In this document: one piece after another, positions 8,624 to 16,057 of the stretch
How the letters are laid out: each line of letters opens with the position of its first letter
Position numbering within the stretch: the first letter of the stretch is position 1
Made by a program: the position numbers and the translations under genes
Source of the DNA: Candidatus Parcubacteria bacterium
GTDB lineage: Bacteria > Patescibacteriota > Patescibacteriia > UBA1558 > GWA2-36-10
DNA length: 29,763 nucleotides
Direction: 5' to 3'
NCBI GenBank assembly: GCA_003599205.1
Contig: QZJA01000005.1
Coordinates: forward strand, 1 to 29,763
The notes under the pieces: model-generated
Told to the model about the DNA's origin: nothing
Databases searched by the model: none
Seen by the model: only the letters and a program-made list of their open reading frames with translations

Positions 8624-8656
8624 AAAAACAGCCCCGAATTGCTTCGGGGCTGTTTT
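8622..8656. terminator. Bidirectional terminator between ftsX and rpmA
   Basis: A 12-bp perfect stem (8627-8638 with 8643-8654) around a TTGC loop has A7 on the left and T4 on the right. It serves the convergent ftsX and rpmA transcripts. Confidence 0.93.
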
Positions 8657-8664
8657 AAAGTTAT

Positions 8665-8949
8665 TTATTTTTTGTCAGGAATTACGTTGATTATTTTAGT
8701 TTCCTTGAGAGAATTATCAAATTTTCTCTTTTTCATTTTTCGGAAATTCACAGTTCCACTAACAGTTGCAAATAGAGTATCGTCACTGCCTTTTTTGACA
8801 TTATCACCAGGGTGAAATTTTGTGCCTCTTTGACGCACCAAAATAGAACCGGCCTTAGCTTGTTGTCCGGCAAACAATTTTACTCCTAGACGTTTACTTT
8901 GGGAATCACGTCCTAAACTTGTGGAACCTCCTGCTTTCTTATGTGCCAT
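8665..8949 (-). CDS. rpmA: 50S ribosomal protein L27
   Basis: L27 lies near the peptidyl transferase centre of the large ribosomal subunit. The 94 residues match the family over the whole length: MAHKKAGGSTSLGRDSQSKRLG at the N-terminus, GSILVRQRGTKFHPG in the middle, then the beta-rich C-terminal part. The N-terminus begins directly with the mature-type AHKKAGG motif, so there is no cleavable leader of the kind found in Firmicutes. It has its own promoter at 9016-9044 and is not linked to rplU here, as it usually is in other bacteria. Confidence 0.97.
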   Translation of the reverse strand: MAHKKAGGSTSLGRDSQSKRLGVKLFAGQQAKAGSILVRQRGTKFHPGDNVKKGSDDTLFATVSGTVNFRKMKKRKFDNSLKETKIINVIPDKK

Positions 8950-9015
8950 AAAGTTATTTTATTATCTGTAAGCCTTTATTCCATTGAATAGGAAAAGCTT
9001 TATTTAACAGGGTAA

Positions 9016-9044
9016 ATAGTAACGTTTTTTTGGATATATGTCAA
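9016..9044 (-). promoter_or_regulatory. Promoter of rpmA
   Basis: On the minus strand TTGACA (9039-9044), a 17-bp spacer and TACTAT (9016-9021) precede rpmA by about 65 bp. A GC-rich imperfect stem, GTCCCGCCC against GGGCAGGAT (about 9045-9090), lies just upstream. Confidence 0.75.
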
Positions 9045-9148
9045 GTCCCGCCCCTCCCGTTTTCACGGACAGGCAAGAAGGGCAGGATTTGTTGACTTTT
9101 ATTTATGTTTTCGCTTATCTTTTCCTTGAGGTAGTGGGGAATTGTTCT

Positions 9149-9289
9149 TTAAAATAGCTTTAATTGGGCTCTTCTATAGCTTAGATGGACATTTTTACTA
9201 TAGTTTAGTTTTTCTTCGTATTTTTGGATCAAATATTTTTCCATTAGTCGGCGATATTTGATTTTAGTTTTTCTTTTTATATTAAACAT
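9149..9289 (-). CDS. Small basic ORF directly downstream of lexA
   Basis: A 46-codon frame begins with ATG at 9289, four bases after the lexA stop, and ends with TAA at 9149-9151. The product would begin MFNIKRKTKIKYRRLMEKY and is very rich in Lys, Arg and Tyr, with a predicted helical middle. Its codon choice (AAA, GAA, TAT) is like that of the host genes, but no SD is visible and I recognise no family. If real it would be translated from the lexA transcript and so be under SOS control. It could also be chance in an AT-rich gap. Confidence 0.4.
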   Translation of the reverse strand: MFNIKRKTKIKYRRLMEKYLIQKYEEKLNYSKNVHLSYRRAQLKLF

Positions 9290-9293
9290 ATTT

Positions 9294-9893
9294 TTAAGCA
9301 AAGGTTCTTAAGATAGCTTTTACTATACCTTGGATAGCCGGATTTTTAGCATAGATAGGACTCATAGTTTTGTTGGCTGGCTGTAGCCTAATGCGATTTT
9401 TTTCGCGGTAGTATTTTTTTAGGGTAGCGTACTCATTGTCAAGTAGTGCTACTACTACATCACCGTTTTTGGGATAAAAATTCCTCTCAACTATCACATA
9501 GTCTCCATCTAGTATGCCCTCTTCAATCATAGATTCGCCTCGGACTTTGAGAACATAGCTATTTTCATCTCTGACTAAATGTTGGGGGACAGCTATAGTC
9601 TCGTTGGTCTCTATGGCCTCAATCGGCTCACCAGCAGTAATCAGGCCAGCTAAGGGCAACTCTATTGCTTTGCCAAAACGATGATTGACTATTTCTAGAG
9701 ATCGGGCGGCGTTTTGGCTAGAAGTAATAAGTCCTTTATCCTCAAGCGACTTGAGGTGCTCATGGACAGTGGCAGTAGAGGAGTAGCCGAAATATTCGGC
9801 AATCTCTCGGTAGCTGGGAGCATATTGATTGCTTTGGATGAACTGCGTAACAAAATCTAATATCTCTTTTTGTTTTTTAGTTAGATTGGCCAT
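9294..9893 (-). CDS. lexA: SOS repressor LexA
   Basis: LexA represses DNA-damage genes and cuts itself when RecA is active. The 199 residues show both domains. The N-terminal winged helix-turn-helix covers about 1-65, with APSYREIAEYFGYSSTATVHEHL as recognition part. The C-terminal S24 peptidase domain has the self-cleavage Ala87-Gly88 bond (GLITAGEP), the catalytic Ser121 in RGESM and the catalytic Lys159 in YATLKK. The gene reads from a promoter that overlaps a candidate operator (9971-9985), which fits autoregulation. A small ORF follows after four bases. Confidence 0.97.
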   Translation of the reverse strand: MANLTKKQKEILDFVTQFIQSNQYAPSYREIAEYFGYSSTATVHEHLKSLEDKGLITSSQNAARSLEIVNHRFGKAIELPLAGLITAGEPIEAIETNETIAVPQHLVRDENSYVLKVRGESMIEEGILDGDYVIVERNFYPKNGDVVVALLDNEYATLKKYYREKNRIRLQPANKTMSPIYAKNPAIQGIVKAILRTFA

Positions 9894-9961
9894 ATGTTTT
9901 TGTTAGATGTTTTAAAGTTATAGAAGTTATTGTTTTTAAACTTAACAACTTATTAATTTAA

Positions 9962-9990
9962 GTATATACCGAACAAAAACCGAACGTCAA
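9962..9990 (-). promoter_or_regulatory. lexA promoter with candidate LexA operator
   Basis: On the minus strand TTGACG (9985-9990) and TATATA (9963-9968) are 16 bp apart. Between and overlapping them lies the direct repeat GTTC-N7-GTTC (complement of 9971-9985). This is the form of the LexA box known from alphaproteobacteria and differs from the inverted boxes of E. coli and Firmicutes. Its place between the -35 and -10 suits repression. Confidence 0.65.
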
Positions 9991-10070
9991 GTCTAATACT
10001 GTGGATAAATAAAATTTTATTGTAAAAATAGCTAAAAACTGTTAAAATTTAAAAGTAATTTTTACGCTTT

Positions 10071-11135
10071 ATGGAAATTTTTGAATTTCAACCACTAGGA
10101 AAAACAAAACCTGACAAAAAGGATGTTTTGCGGGTAGAAAGATTTCCTCAAGAAGTGCCAGATGATAAAAAATTAAAAGATGGAGAGCGGGAAAAAGCTG
10201 AGGCAGAATTTTTGGATCTTTTTATTGCCAATCGAGCTGGACCAGAATTTCAAAATCGACTAGCCAGTTTTTTGCTTAGACAAAATATTTCTTTTGATGA
10301 AACTGATCCCTATTTTATCAAGCTAACTAGACTATTATCAGAAGATCGTCGCACAGACAATAAGGGAGTGTCTGAAGTTTTGCGTGCTGTCAGTAGTTTG
10401 GTATTTTTTTTGAGAAAAGGAATAAAGCCTCCTAATGATCCTGATCAACAGCGCTTGATTGGTTACAATAATGCTCTTGATGCTCAATACTCAGTTGATG
10501 TAATGGATATTGAATATGAAATAATAAATGGTCAAGTAGTGGTTTCAAAATTGCATTTGATTGATGTCAAAAGTTTTGAAGGTATGGCGGTGGAAGCAGC
10601 GCCAAAAGTGCGTAATGATCATTCTTATTTTAGTGAAAGATTTGAAATGATAGCCTTGTGGCAGGATACACCAAGCGTTGATTTGTCAGCCAAAGCAAAA
10701 TTATCGCAGGATGTTTTGGTAGACTTTATTGATGAAGAAACCGAGACTATGGCCTTATTAGAGGCTTGTGAAGACATAAAAGATTCTTCTTTTAATTTAG
10801 AAAGTCTCAAGGAAAAAATAATTGCTAGCTTAAAGCAAGAGCCATCTTTGGAGCTATTAGATTCTTTGGTAGATATTTTACAGGAGAAAGAAAAAATTAA
10901 TAAAGATCCTGATTTAGCCAAAGCTATTGCGGAGATTTTGCTAGTTATAGAGCAGGCTCTAGCTGAGCTTAAAGATAAAAAAGTTAAAAAAAGAGCGCCA
11001 GTTATTTTTGCTCCTGAAGCAGAAATAAAGTCTATTTTAGCAGCCAAAAGACTAGCTTCAGGCAAGCAGGGTGGAGTTTTGGATACTTTAACTAGGGATA
11101 TGTCAGCGCCTGGTTTAGCTCATACAGCAGCTTAG
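10071..11135 (+). CDS. Hypothetical cytoplasmic protein
   Basis: I do not recognise this 354-residue protein. It has no signal peptide or membrane segment. The N-terminal 50 residues are charged and probably disordered. Residues about 55-200 look like a mixed folded domain (RLASFLLRQNISFDETDPYF, SSLVFFLRKGIKPPNDPDQQRL, VSKLHLIDVKSF). Residues about 215-335 are helical and acidic, followed by a short Ala-rich tail ending GLAHTAA. The start ATG has no SD, as for most AT-rich genes here. It faces away from lexA across a 177-bp gap holding the lexA operator, so shared control is possible but no second operator was seen. Confidence 0.75.
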   Translation: MEIFEFQPLGKTKPDKKDVLRVERFPQEVPDDKKLKDGEREKAEAEFLDLFIANRAGPEFQNRLASFLLRQNISFDETDPYFIKLTRLLSEDRRTDNKGVSEVLRAVSSLVFFLRKGIKPPNDPDQQRLIGYNNALDAQYSVDVMDIEYEIINGQVVVSKLHLIDVKSFEGMAVEAAPKVRNDHSYFSERFEMIALWQDTPSVDLSAKAKLSQDVLVDFIDEETETMALLEACEDIKDSSFNLESLKEKIIASLKQEPSLELLDSLVDILQEKEKINKDPDLAKAIAEILLVIEQALAELKDKKVKKRAPVIFAPEAEIKSILAAKRLASGKQGGVLDTLTRDMSAPGLAHTAA

Positions 11136-11138
11136 ACC

Positions 11139-11167
11139 TTGACTTATTTTAATAATTATGTTATATT
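11139..11167 (+). promoter_or_regulatory. Promoter of the 11223-12161 GC-rich operon
   Basis: TTGACT (11139-11144), a 17-bp spacer and TATATT (11162-11167), with TG one base before the -10. It starts four bases after the stop of the preceding gene. A strong SD (AGGAGG, 11210-11215) follows in the leader. Confidence 0.78.
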
Positions 11168-11222
11168 TGCTTGTTAACATTGTACTCTGACACACAACAA
11201 GCAATAGAGAGGAGGTAGACAG

Positions 11223-11738
11223 ATGAAACAGGCACAGCCTGCAATTGTCACGAAAGATCAGTTGGCGAGACTCGTCAACGTTTTTTTGCCTGGCGAAGAT
11301 CTGTCCACCGACACCGCAGCTGAGCTGGCTCAGACCAGAGATCAGATCAACTGGAAGCTCTACTTCCGACTGGTAAAATTTCACCCCGATAACCTGGCCT
11401 TGGTCAGGCAATTCCGCTCCCATGAAATTGACGGGGCAGAATACCGTCGGCGCAAGCGTTTCCTGTTCTACAAGCTCATGGGCGACTACAACGGAGCCCT
11501 CGTCATCCTGCGCCGGGGCCAAGCCCTGGACATCAAACTCTTCCACAGCGTCTTCACGAGCGACACTGCTCGGATGACCTTCTTCACTTCTTTCTGCTCC
11601 GGAGGAATCCAACATGACGACTTCGTGTCGCTTGATCAAGCCCGGGTAGCTGAGCTGACTGACATCTACGTTGACCGTTTGGCGGCCATGGCTGCCAGTG
11701 GTGATCCGATCGAGGATCTTTCTCCCAAGCTGATCTAG
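11223..11738 (+). CDS. GC-rich hypothetical protein
   Basis: The 171-residue protein is of unrecognised family. It looks soluble and helical, with a basic middle (EYRRRKRFLFYKLMGDYNGALVILRRGQ, residues about 78-105) and no signal or membrane segment. Composition shifts sharply from the AT-rich upstream gene. Expression signals are strong: a near-consensus promoter and an AGGAGG SD 7 bases before ATG. It is 27 bp upstream of the Rid-family gene and both appear to end at the terminator at 12198, so they probably form a two-gene operon. An open frame on the other strand (11115-11639) has no such signals. Confidence 0.7.
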   Translation: MKQAQPAIVTKDQLARLVNVFLPGEDLSTDTAAELAQTRDQINWKLYFRLVKFHPDNLALVRQFRSHEIDGAEYRRRKRFLFYKLMGDYNGALVILRRGQALDIKLFHSVFTSDTARMTFFTSFCSGGIQHDDFVSLDQARVAELTDIYVDRLAAMAASGDPIEDLSPKLI

Positions 11739-11765
11739 ATCAGTAACCGACGCTCAGGAGGAAAT

Positions 11766-12161
11766 ATGGCTCCCAAGAAGAAGCCCGAAGGCATCGTCCA
11801 GTTCGAGGCGGATGGCCAGGTCTACTCGACCTGCGTCCAGGTGGGCGACAAGTTCCACTTCTCCGGTACGATCGGCGCGGTCGAGAACGGTCGGATGAAG
11901 TCCGACGGCGATTTCGAAGCGCAGGTGCGCGAGGTCATGCGGCGGATGATGTCGATGCTCGACGCAGTCGGGCTCACCCCCAACGACGTCTACTCGGCGA
12001 CCGTCATGCTCTCCGGCGACATGTCCGGCTACTCCTACCTCAACAAGGCGTGGGGTGGCTTCTTCAGCTCCTGCCCGATCAAGCCTCGGCGCAAGGCTTT
12101 TGCCGTGGCGGCACTGCCTTTCGGGGCGCTCATCGAAGTCGAGTTCGACGCCGTCTGCTAG
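11766..12161 (+). CDS. Rid (YjgF/YER057c/UK114) family protein
   Basis: Rid proteins hydrolyse reactive enamine/imine intermediates released by PLP enzymes. The 131 residues show the family pattern: VGDKFHFSGTIG near 27-38, the helix QVREVMRRMMSMLDAVGLTPNDV (about 52-75), SATVMLSGDMSGYSYLNKAWGGFF and the C-terminal PRRKAFAVAALPFGALIEVEFDA, which carries the conserved Arg region before the ALP turn. It is somewhat longer at the N-terminus than RidA of E. coli, with a basic start (MAPKKKPEG). The gene is the most GC-rich in this cluster (37 of 60 bases in 11881-11940) and has AGGAGG 4 bases before ATG. Whether it is a true RidA or a Rid1-7 variant is open. Confidence 0.88.
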   Translation: MAPKKKPEGIVQFEADGQVYSTCVQVGDKFHFSGTIGAVENGRMKSDGDFEAQVREVMRRMMSMLDAVGLTPNDVYSATVMLSGDMSGYSYLNKAWGGFFSSCPIKPRRKAFAVAALPFGALIEVEFDAVC

Positions 12162-12197
12162 CAGGTGCTAGTACCTGCCTTTTGTTTGTTGCCTTTG

Positions 12198-12222
12198 CCC
12201 GAATCATTGATTCGGGTTTTTT
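12198..12222 (+). terminator. Terminator of the GC-rich operon
   Basis: An 8-bp stem CCCGAATC/GATTCGGG with an ATT loop is followed by T6. It is nearly identical to the one at 12886-12910. Confidence 0.93.
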
Positions 12223-12237
12223 ATTTATTTTTTAAGT

Positions 12238-12266
12238 TTGACATAAAGTACAAATTAACCTATTTT
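12238..12266 (+). promoter_or_regulatory. Promoter of hpt
   Basis: TTGACA (12238-12243), a 17-bp spacer and TATTTT (12261-12266). An AAGGA SD (12302-12306) lies 7 bases before the ATG at 12314. Confidence 0.72.
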
Positions 12267-12313
12267 ATATTACAATTAAGTAAACAAGAGTACCTTAAAG
12301 AAAGGACAGTCTC

Positions 12314-12868
12314 ATGCTCACTCGTGAAAAATCAATCCAAGGCGTTCTCTTTAGCTCAGAGGAGATTCAGACTAGGGTCAGAGACCTGGGCCAACAGATA
12401 TCTACTGACTATGCTAACTTGGAAAACCCTCTTATCCTAATCGGCATTCTCAATGGATCTTTTGTTCTCTGCGCTGATTTGATGCGTCAAATCACTATTC
12501 CAGTGGAAATACACTTCATGTCAGTGTCGAGCTACGGTAGCGGCACCGAGTCTACCGGAATAGTCAGGATCGACAAGGATCTGAGAGTCGACATCACTGG
12601 TCGCGACGTGCTCATTGTCGAGGACATTGTCGATACCGGGCTTACATTGAGCTATCTCAGAGAGCTGTTTGCTGACCGACAACCCAAAAGCTTGGAGATT
12701 TGTGCTTTCCTGGATAAGCCGGAGACTCGGCAAAAGCCAGTTGAGGTCCGCTATATCGGCTTTTCTATTCCCAATGAATTCGTAGTTGGCTACGGCTTGG
12801 ACTACAATCACTACTTTAGGGAGCTGCCCTACATCGCCATTCTCAAGTCCGAGGTTTATCAGGGCTAA
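12314..12868 (+). CDS. hpt: Hypoxanthine (guanine) phosphoribosyltransferase
   Basis: This enzyme salvages hypoxanthine and guanine by joining them to PRPP to give IMP and GMP. The 184 residues carry the type I phosphoribosyltransferase landmarks. GILNGSFVLCADLMR lies near 44-58, the flexible loop MSVSSYGSGTESTG near 69-82, the PRPP motif VLIVEDIVDTGLT at 99-111 with the acidic pair Glu103-Asp104, and the base-binding end FVVGYGLDYN at 157-166. Purine salvage is expected in a reduced CPR genome that cannot make bases from scratch. Base composition is between host and the most GC-rich cassettes. It has its own promoter and terminator, so it is a single-gene unit. Confidence 0.93.
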   Translation: MLTREKSIQGVLFSSEEIQTRVRDLGQQISTDYANLENPLILIGILNGSFVLCADLMRQITIPVEIHFMSVSSYGSGTESTGIVRIDKDLRVDITGRDVLIVEDIVDTGLTLSYLRELFADRQPKSLEICAFLDKPETRQKPVEVRYIGFSIPNEFVVGYGLDYNHYFRELPYIAILKSEVYQG

Positions 12869-12885
12869 GATCTAGTTCACTTTTG

Positions 12886-12910
12886 CCCGAATCATGGATT
12901 CGGGTTTTTT
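12886..12910 (+). terminator. Terminator of hpt
   Basis: The stem CCCGAATC/GATTCGGG (12886-12893 with 12897-12904), loop ATG and T6 repeat the 12198 terminator almost exactly. Confidence 0.93.
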
Positions 12911-12932
12911 ATTTGTTTAAAGCTTTGGGATA

Positions 12933-12961
12933 TTGACAAAATAGGTCTTTTGTTTTAATAT
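12933..12961 (+). promoter_or_regulatory. Promoter of the 13008 gene
   Basis: TTGACA (12933-12938), a 17-bp spacer and TAATAT (12956-12961). It lies directly after the hpt terminator. Confidence 0.78.
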
Positions 12962-13007
12962 TTTTAATTCCCGTTCCCTCAATGTATTTAACTTCAAGGA
13001 GGAAGAC

Positions 13008-13283
13008 GTGGCCGGACGCAAGGTAGTTATTCACAATCGTACCAGCCGGGCGGTACGCATTCGTTCCAATGGTGTCGTCTTTCGGCGCGATGGCTGTTTC
13101 TTTCGGCTTCACATCAATGGCGAACAGATTGCCTGTAGCCAATTCATCGATCAGGCACTTGAGCCGTTGACAAATCGCCAGCTGGCCGAGCAGATCAAAA
13201 CCATCATGGGTATGGAGCAGGTCGCGGTAGGCGATGTCACCGTGGTTTTCCCTGGTTTCAATATCGAATACAACAACTCCTAG
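13008..13283 (+). CDS. GC-rich small hypothetical protein
   Basis: A 91-residue protein of unknown family starts with GTG. The start is supported by AAGGAGG (12996-13002) five bases upstream and a consensus promoter. The sequence is rich in beta-forming residues and Arg: AGRKVVIHNRTSRAVRIRSNGVVFRRDG at the N-terminus and VAVGDVTVVFPGFNIEYNNS at the end, with a helix between (about 45-68). Two Cys are present. No signal peptide. A 138-codon frame on the opposite strand (12909-13325) is also open and looks protein-like, but lacks the promoter, SD and terminator, so I prefer this one. Function unknown. Confidence 0.62.
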   Translation: MAGRKVVIHNRTSRAVRIRSNGVVFRRDGCFFRLHINGEQIACSQFIDQALEPLTNRQLAEQIKTIMGMEQVAVGDVTVVFPGFNIEYNNS

Positions 13284-13292
13284 AAGTGATAG

Positions 13293-13316
13293 CTCGTCAG
13301 TAATGACGAGTTTTTT
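13293..13316 (+). terminator. Terminator of the 13008 gene
   Basis: A 7-bp stem CTCGTCA/TGACGAG with loop GTAA is followed by T6. Confidence 0.9.
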
Positions 13317-13334
13317 CTTTTGCAAATTTATGAT

Positions 13335-13364
13335 AAAAAATCACTCCAATTTAGGGAGTGATTT
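13335..13364 (-). terminator. Terminator of the PEGA-protein gene
   Basis: A 10-bp stem (13338-13347 with 13355-13364) is followed on the minus strand by T residues (A6 at 13335-13340). It lies just beyond the stop of the minus-strand gene. Confidence 0.85.
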
Positions 13365-13385
13365 AAAGTAAAATTTTTGCTTATG

Positions 13386-14675
13386 TTATTGGATATTTAG
13401 ATGAAAATTTTCCTCGGTACTAAAGACAAATAATTTGTCACCTTTTTGGTTGAAGAGATAAGTTTTTTTAAGGGGGCCGTCTAAGAGTAAAATGGAGTTT
13501 CTGCGGTCGCGACCGTCTATTTCAGTGATGCGAGTTTGGTTTTCTATTTCAGTGATGAAATAAGAACCATTAGGATGCCAAATAAGTTCAGAGACGATAT
13601 TGGATGATCGGTCGATTAATTCTTGCCAATCATTTTCATAATTATAGAGGATGATTTCATGGCCATTGGATATCAAAAGTCTTTTGTCATGAATTTCAGC
13701 AATGGTAATCGGGATGTTAATCAAATCTTTGTAATTATTTTTTATGTACAACTCAGAGCCAAGGCTGAATATAAAATAATTATCATCAGCCAAAAGGACT
13801 TCTAGGCTACCTAGGTTAAGATCGTCTATTTTTTTGATTTGTCTCAAATCATCTTTTTTGAGTTGTTCTACATAATATTTTTTTCCAACAGAGTATTGTA
13901 TTACCAGAGATGATGATTCCAAAGCAAAATCATTGATATTTTTATTGATCTCAAGCTCTTGCGTCTGAGGATTGAACATTTGGCCAATATCATAGCGGAA
14001 TAATTTGCTGTCTTTAAGATACCAAAGCAGGTGGCTTTGCTGGTTGTCCCAAATTATTTTATCCGCCAAGTCCAACTCAATTTCAGTCGTCTTTTTTTGG
14101 TTTATATCAAAAATAAAATAATTATTTGTATTTTTCAATAAAAGTTTTTGGTTGTCTGGAGACCAATCAAGTAGTTCATAATCTTGATCAAAGGTATGAA
14201 TATCAAAATTTTTGATTTGTTCTATGTCAGTAACGAGTAATTTCTTATTTTCATCAATATGGGCGTATTTATCTTTAGCTTTGTTTAATAAGAAATTATC
14301 GCTACCGTCGCCCAAAGATACTTTTTCTCTTTGCTCTAAAAATAAAACAATATCTTCAGCAAAAGTTGTTTCTCCTGGACGGATTTCTAATTCTTTACGC
14401 CAAGACACATACTGGTCTTTTTGCACTTTGAGGGCGTGTATTCCTGGTTTGATATTTATCAGTTGAGTAGGAGTTTTGCGGTCCATTAGTAGGTTGTCCA
14501 CAAATATTTCTGCGCCACGAGGGTAAGATTTTACGTAAAAAGCTCCATTTTTTTCTATGGATCTGGTATCTATATTATAGCGATAACCTTTAGCATAGAA
14601 AACAAAAACAGGGGTCAGTACAAAAAATAACAGGAAAAAGAAGCTATAGGTAATTCGGGCTGTGGTTTTGTTCAT
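13386..14675 (-). CDS. Membrane-anchored PEGA-domain, propeller-like protein
   Basis: The 429-residue protein begins with a signal anchor (about residues 9-28, SFFFLLFFVLTPVFVFYAKG) and so faces outward. Residues about 46-99 form a PEGA domain: FYVKSYPRGAEIFVDN, TPTQLINIKPGIHALKV and a closing strand, a beta module common in surface proteins. Residues about 110-425 show repeated blades of the type LLDWSPDNQKLLLKN and LIWHPNGSYFITEIE, which suggests a WD40/TolB-like beta propeller. No catalytic motif is visible, so a binding or structural surface role is likely. This type of protein is frequent in Parcubacteria genomes. It is divergent from murA and ends at its own terminator. Confidence 0.8.
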   Translation of the reverse strand: MNKTTARITYSFFFLLFFVLTPVFVFYAKGYRYNIDTRSIEKNGAFYVKSYPRGAEIFVDNLLMDRKTPTQLINIKPGIHALKVQKDQYVSWRKELEIRPGETTFAEDIVLFLEQREKVSLGDGSDNFLLNKAKDKYAHIDENKKLLVTDIEQIKNFDIHTFDQDYELLDWSPDNQKLLLKNTNNYFIFDINQKKTTEIELDLADKIIWDNQQSHLLWYLKDSKLFRYDIGQMFNPQTQELEINKNINDFALESSSLVIQYSVGKKYYVEQLKKDDLRQIKKIDDLNLGSLEVLLADDNYFIFSLGSELYIKNNYKDLINIPITIAEIHDKRLLISNGHEIILYNYENDWQELIDRSSNIVSELIWHPNGSYFITEIENQTRITEIDGRDRRNSILLLDGPLKKTYLFNQKGDKLFVFSTEENFHLNIQ

Positions 14676-14737
14676 TTTCTTCTTGTTGAAAATTAAAATT
14701 TGAGGTATTATATATGAAGAATTACTATCATAATACT

Positions 14738-16033
14738 ATGTCTAATTTTATTATTCAAGGAGGACGCTCGCTAGAAGGTAGCATCAAAGTTGCTGGCTTT
14801 AAAAATGCCGCTACGCCAATTATTGCTGCTACTTTGTTGACTAAAGAGGAAGTTCATCTACACAATGTTCCGTTGATTGAAGACGTAAAAAAAATGATTC
14901 AGATTTTGGTGTCCATGGGCTCCAAAGTCGTTTGGACAGACAAAAACAGCGTCAAAATAGACAACTCAGATATTGATCCCAAAAAGATGGACATGAAATT
15001 GGTCAAAACAATGCGTTCATCTATTTTGCTTATGGGGTCATTAGTTTCACGTTTTGGTAGGCTAGAGACAAAAGAGCCTGGTGGCTGTCAAATTGGTGCT
15101 CGACCGATGGATACTCATTTTAAGGCTTTTGATCGTTTGGGAATAGAAGTAAAAGTAGATGACAGTAGTTATTATTTGGAAAAGAAAAGACCAGCTGATG
15201 AAGAGATAGTTATGAGTGAGCTTTCAGTCACTGGCACAGAAAATATTATTTTGGCCTCAGCTCTAAATCAAGGTACAGTCAATATCCATGTGGCTGCCTG
15301 TGATCCATCTGTTCAGGATTTGTGTTGGTTTTTGCAGGATTTGGGATTGGAAATAGAAGGTATAGGAACTCATGATCTTAAAATTCGTGGTGCCAAAGCT
15401 CTGGGTGGAGCAGAATATTATATTATGCCAGACCCGATAGAGACAGGCACTTTTGTGTGTTTGGCTGGTGCTACTCGATCTAAACTAATAATTGAAAATA
15501 CAGCACCGCAATTTATTGCTTTGGAAATAGAAAAATATCGTGAAGTCGGTTTGAAAATTGATATTAAATATTTGGATCTGAGCCCTAATAAGAATTATAA
15601 GCTAGCCAATCTGGAAGTAGATGGTAAGGTTGATTTACATGCTCTTGATAAATTACATGATATGCCTCACCCGGGTTTCAAGGCAGACCTTATTCAGCCA
15701 TTTACAGTGCTAATGACTCAATCCAAAGGGACATCGCTGGTGCATGATTGGATGTATGACGGACGTTTGAAGTATGTGGCCGAGCTCAAAAAAATGGGAG
15801 CCAACATTGTAGTTTCTGATCCGCACCGTATCATAGTGATTGGACCATCTCCTTTGTTTGGCAAAGAGATAAATAGTTTTGATTTGAGAGCGGGAGCTAC
15901 TCTGATAATTGCTGCTTTAGCGGCTTCTGGTACCAGTACAGTAACCAATATCTACCAAGTTGATCGTGGCTATGAAGCTTTAGATGCTCGTCTGGCCAAG
16001 TTGGGAGCCAAGATAAAAAGAGTAGAAGAATAG
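14738..16033 (+). CDS. murA: UDP-N-acetylglucosamine 1-carboxyvinyltransferase MurA
   Basis: MurA makes the first committed step of peptidoglycan synthesis, adding enolpyruvate from PEP to UDP-GlcNAc. I choose the ATG at 14738 (431 residues, MSNFIIQGG) because it aligns with the family N-terminus; an in-frame ATG at 14714 would add eight residues and sits next to a TATTAT -10-like element. Key residues are present: Lys22-Asn23 in AGFKNAA and the catalytic Cys117 in GGCQIGARP. Cys117 is the residue that fosfomycin modifies, so the enzyme is predicted sensitive (MurA proteins with Asp there are not). The C-terminal half contains DLRAGATLIIAALAASG as expected. No SD is seen. Confidence 0.96.
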   Translation: MSNFIIQGGRSLEGSIKVAGFKNAATPIIAATLLTKEEVHLHNVPLIEDVKKMIQILVSMGSKVVWTDKNSVKIDNSDIDPKKMDMKLVKTMRSSILLMGSLVSRFGRLETKEPGGCQIGARPMDTHFKAFDRLGIEVKVDDSSYYLEKKRPADEEIVMSELSVTGTENIILASALNQGTVNIHVAACDPSVQDLCWFLQDLGLEIEGIGTHDLKIRGAKALGGAEYYIMPDPIETGTFVCLAGATRSKLIIENTAPQFIALEIEKYREVGLKIDIKYLDLSPNKNYKLANLEVDGKVDLHALDKLHDMPHPGFKADLIQPFTVLMTQSKGTSLVHDWMYDGRLKYVAELKKMGANIVVSDPHRIIVIGPSPLFGKEINSFDLRAGATLIIAALAASGTSTVTNIYQVDRGYEALDARLAKLGAKIKRVEE

Positions 16034-16057
16034 TTTTCAATAAATTCAACATAAAAT

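Noticed and set aside
12909..13325. 138-codon minus-strand frame over the small GC-rich gene at 13008
   Set aside because: It looks somewhat protein-like, but only the plus-strand gene has a promoter, SD and terminator. Kept as an alternative with low weight.
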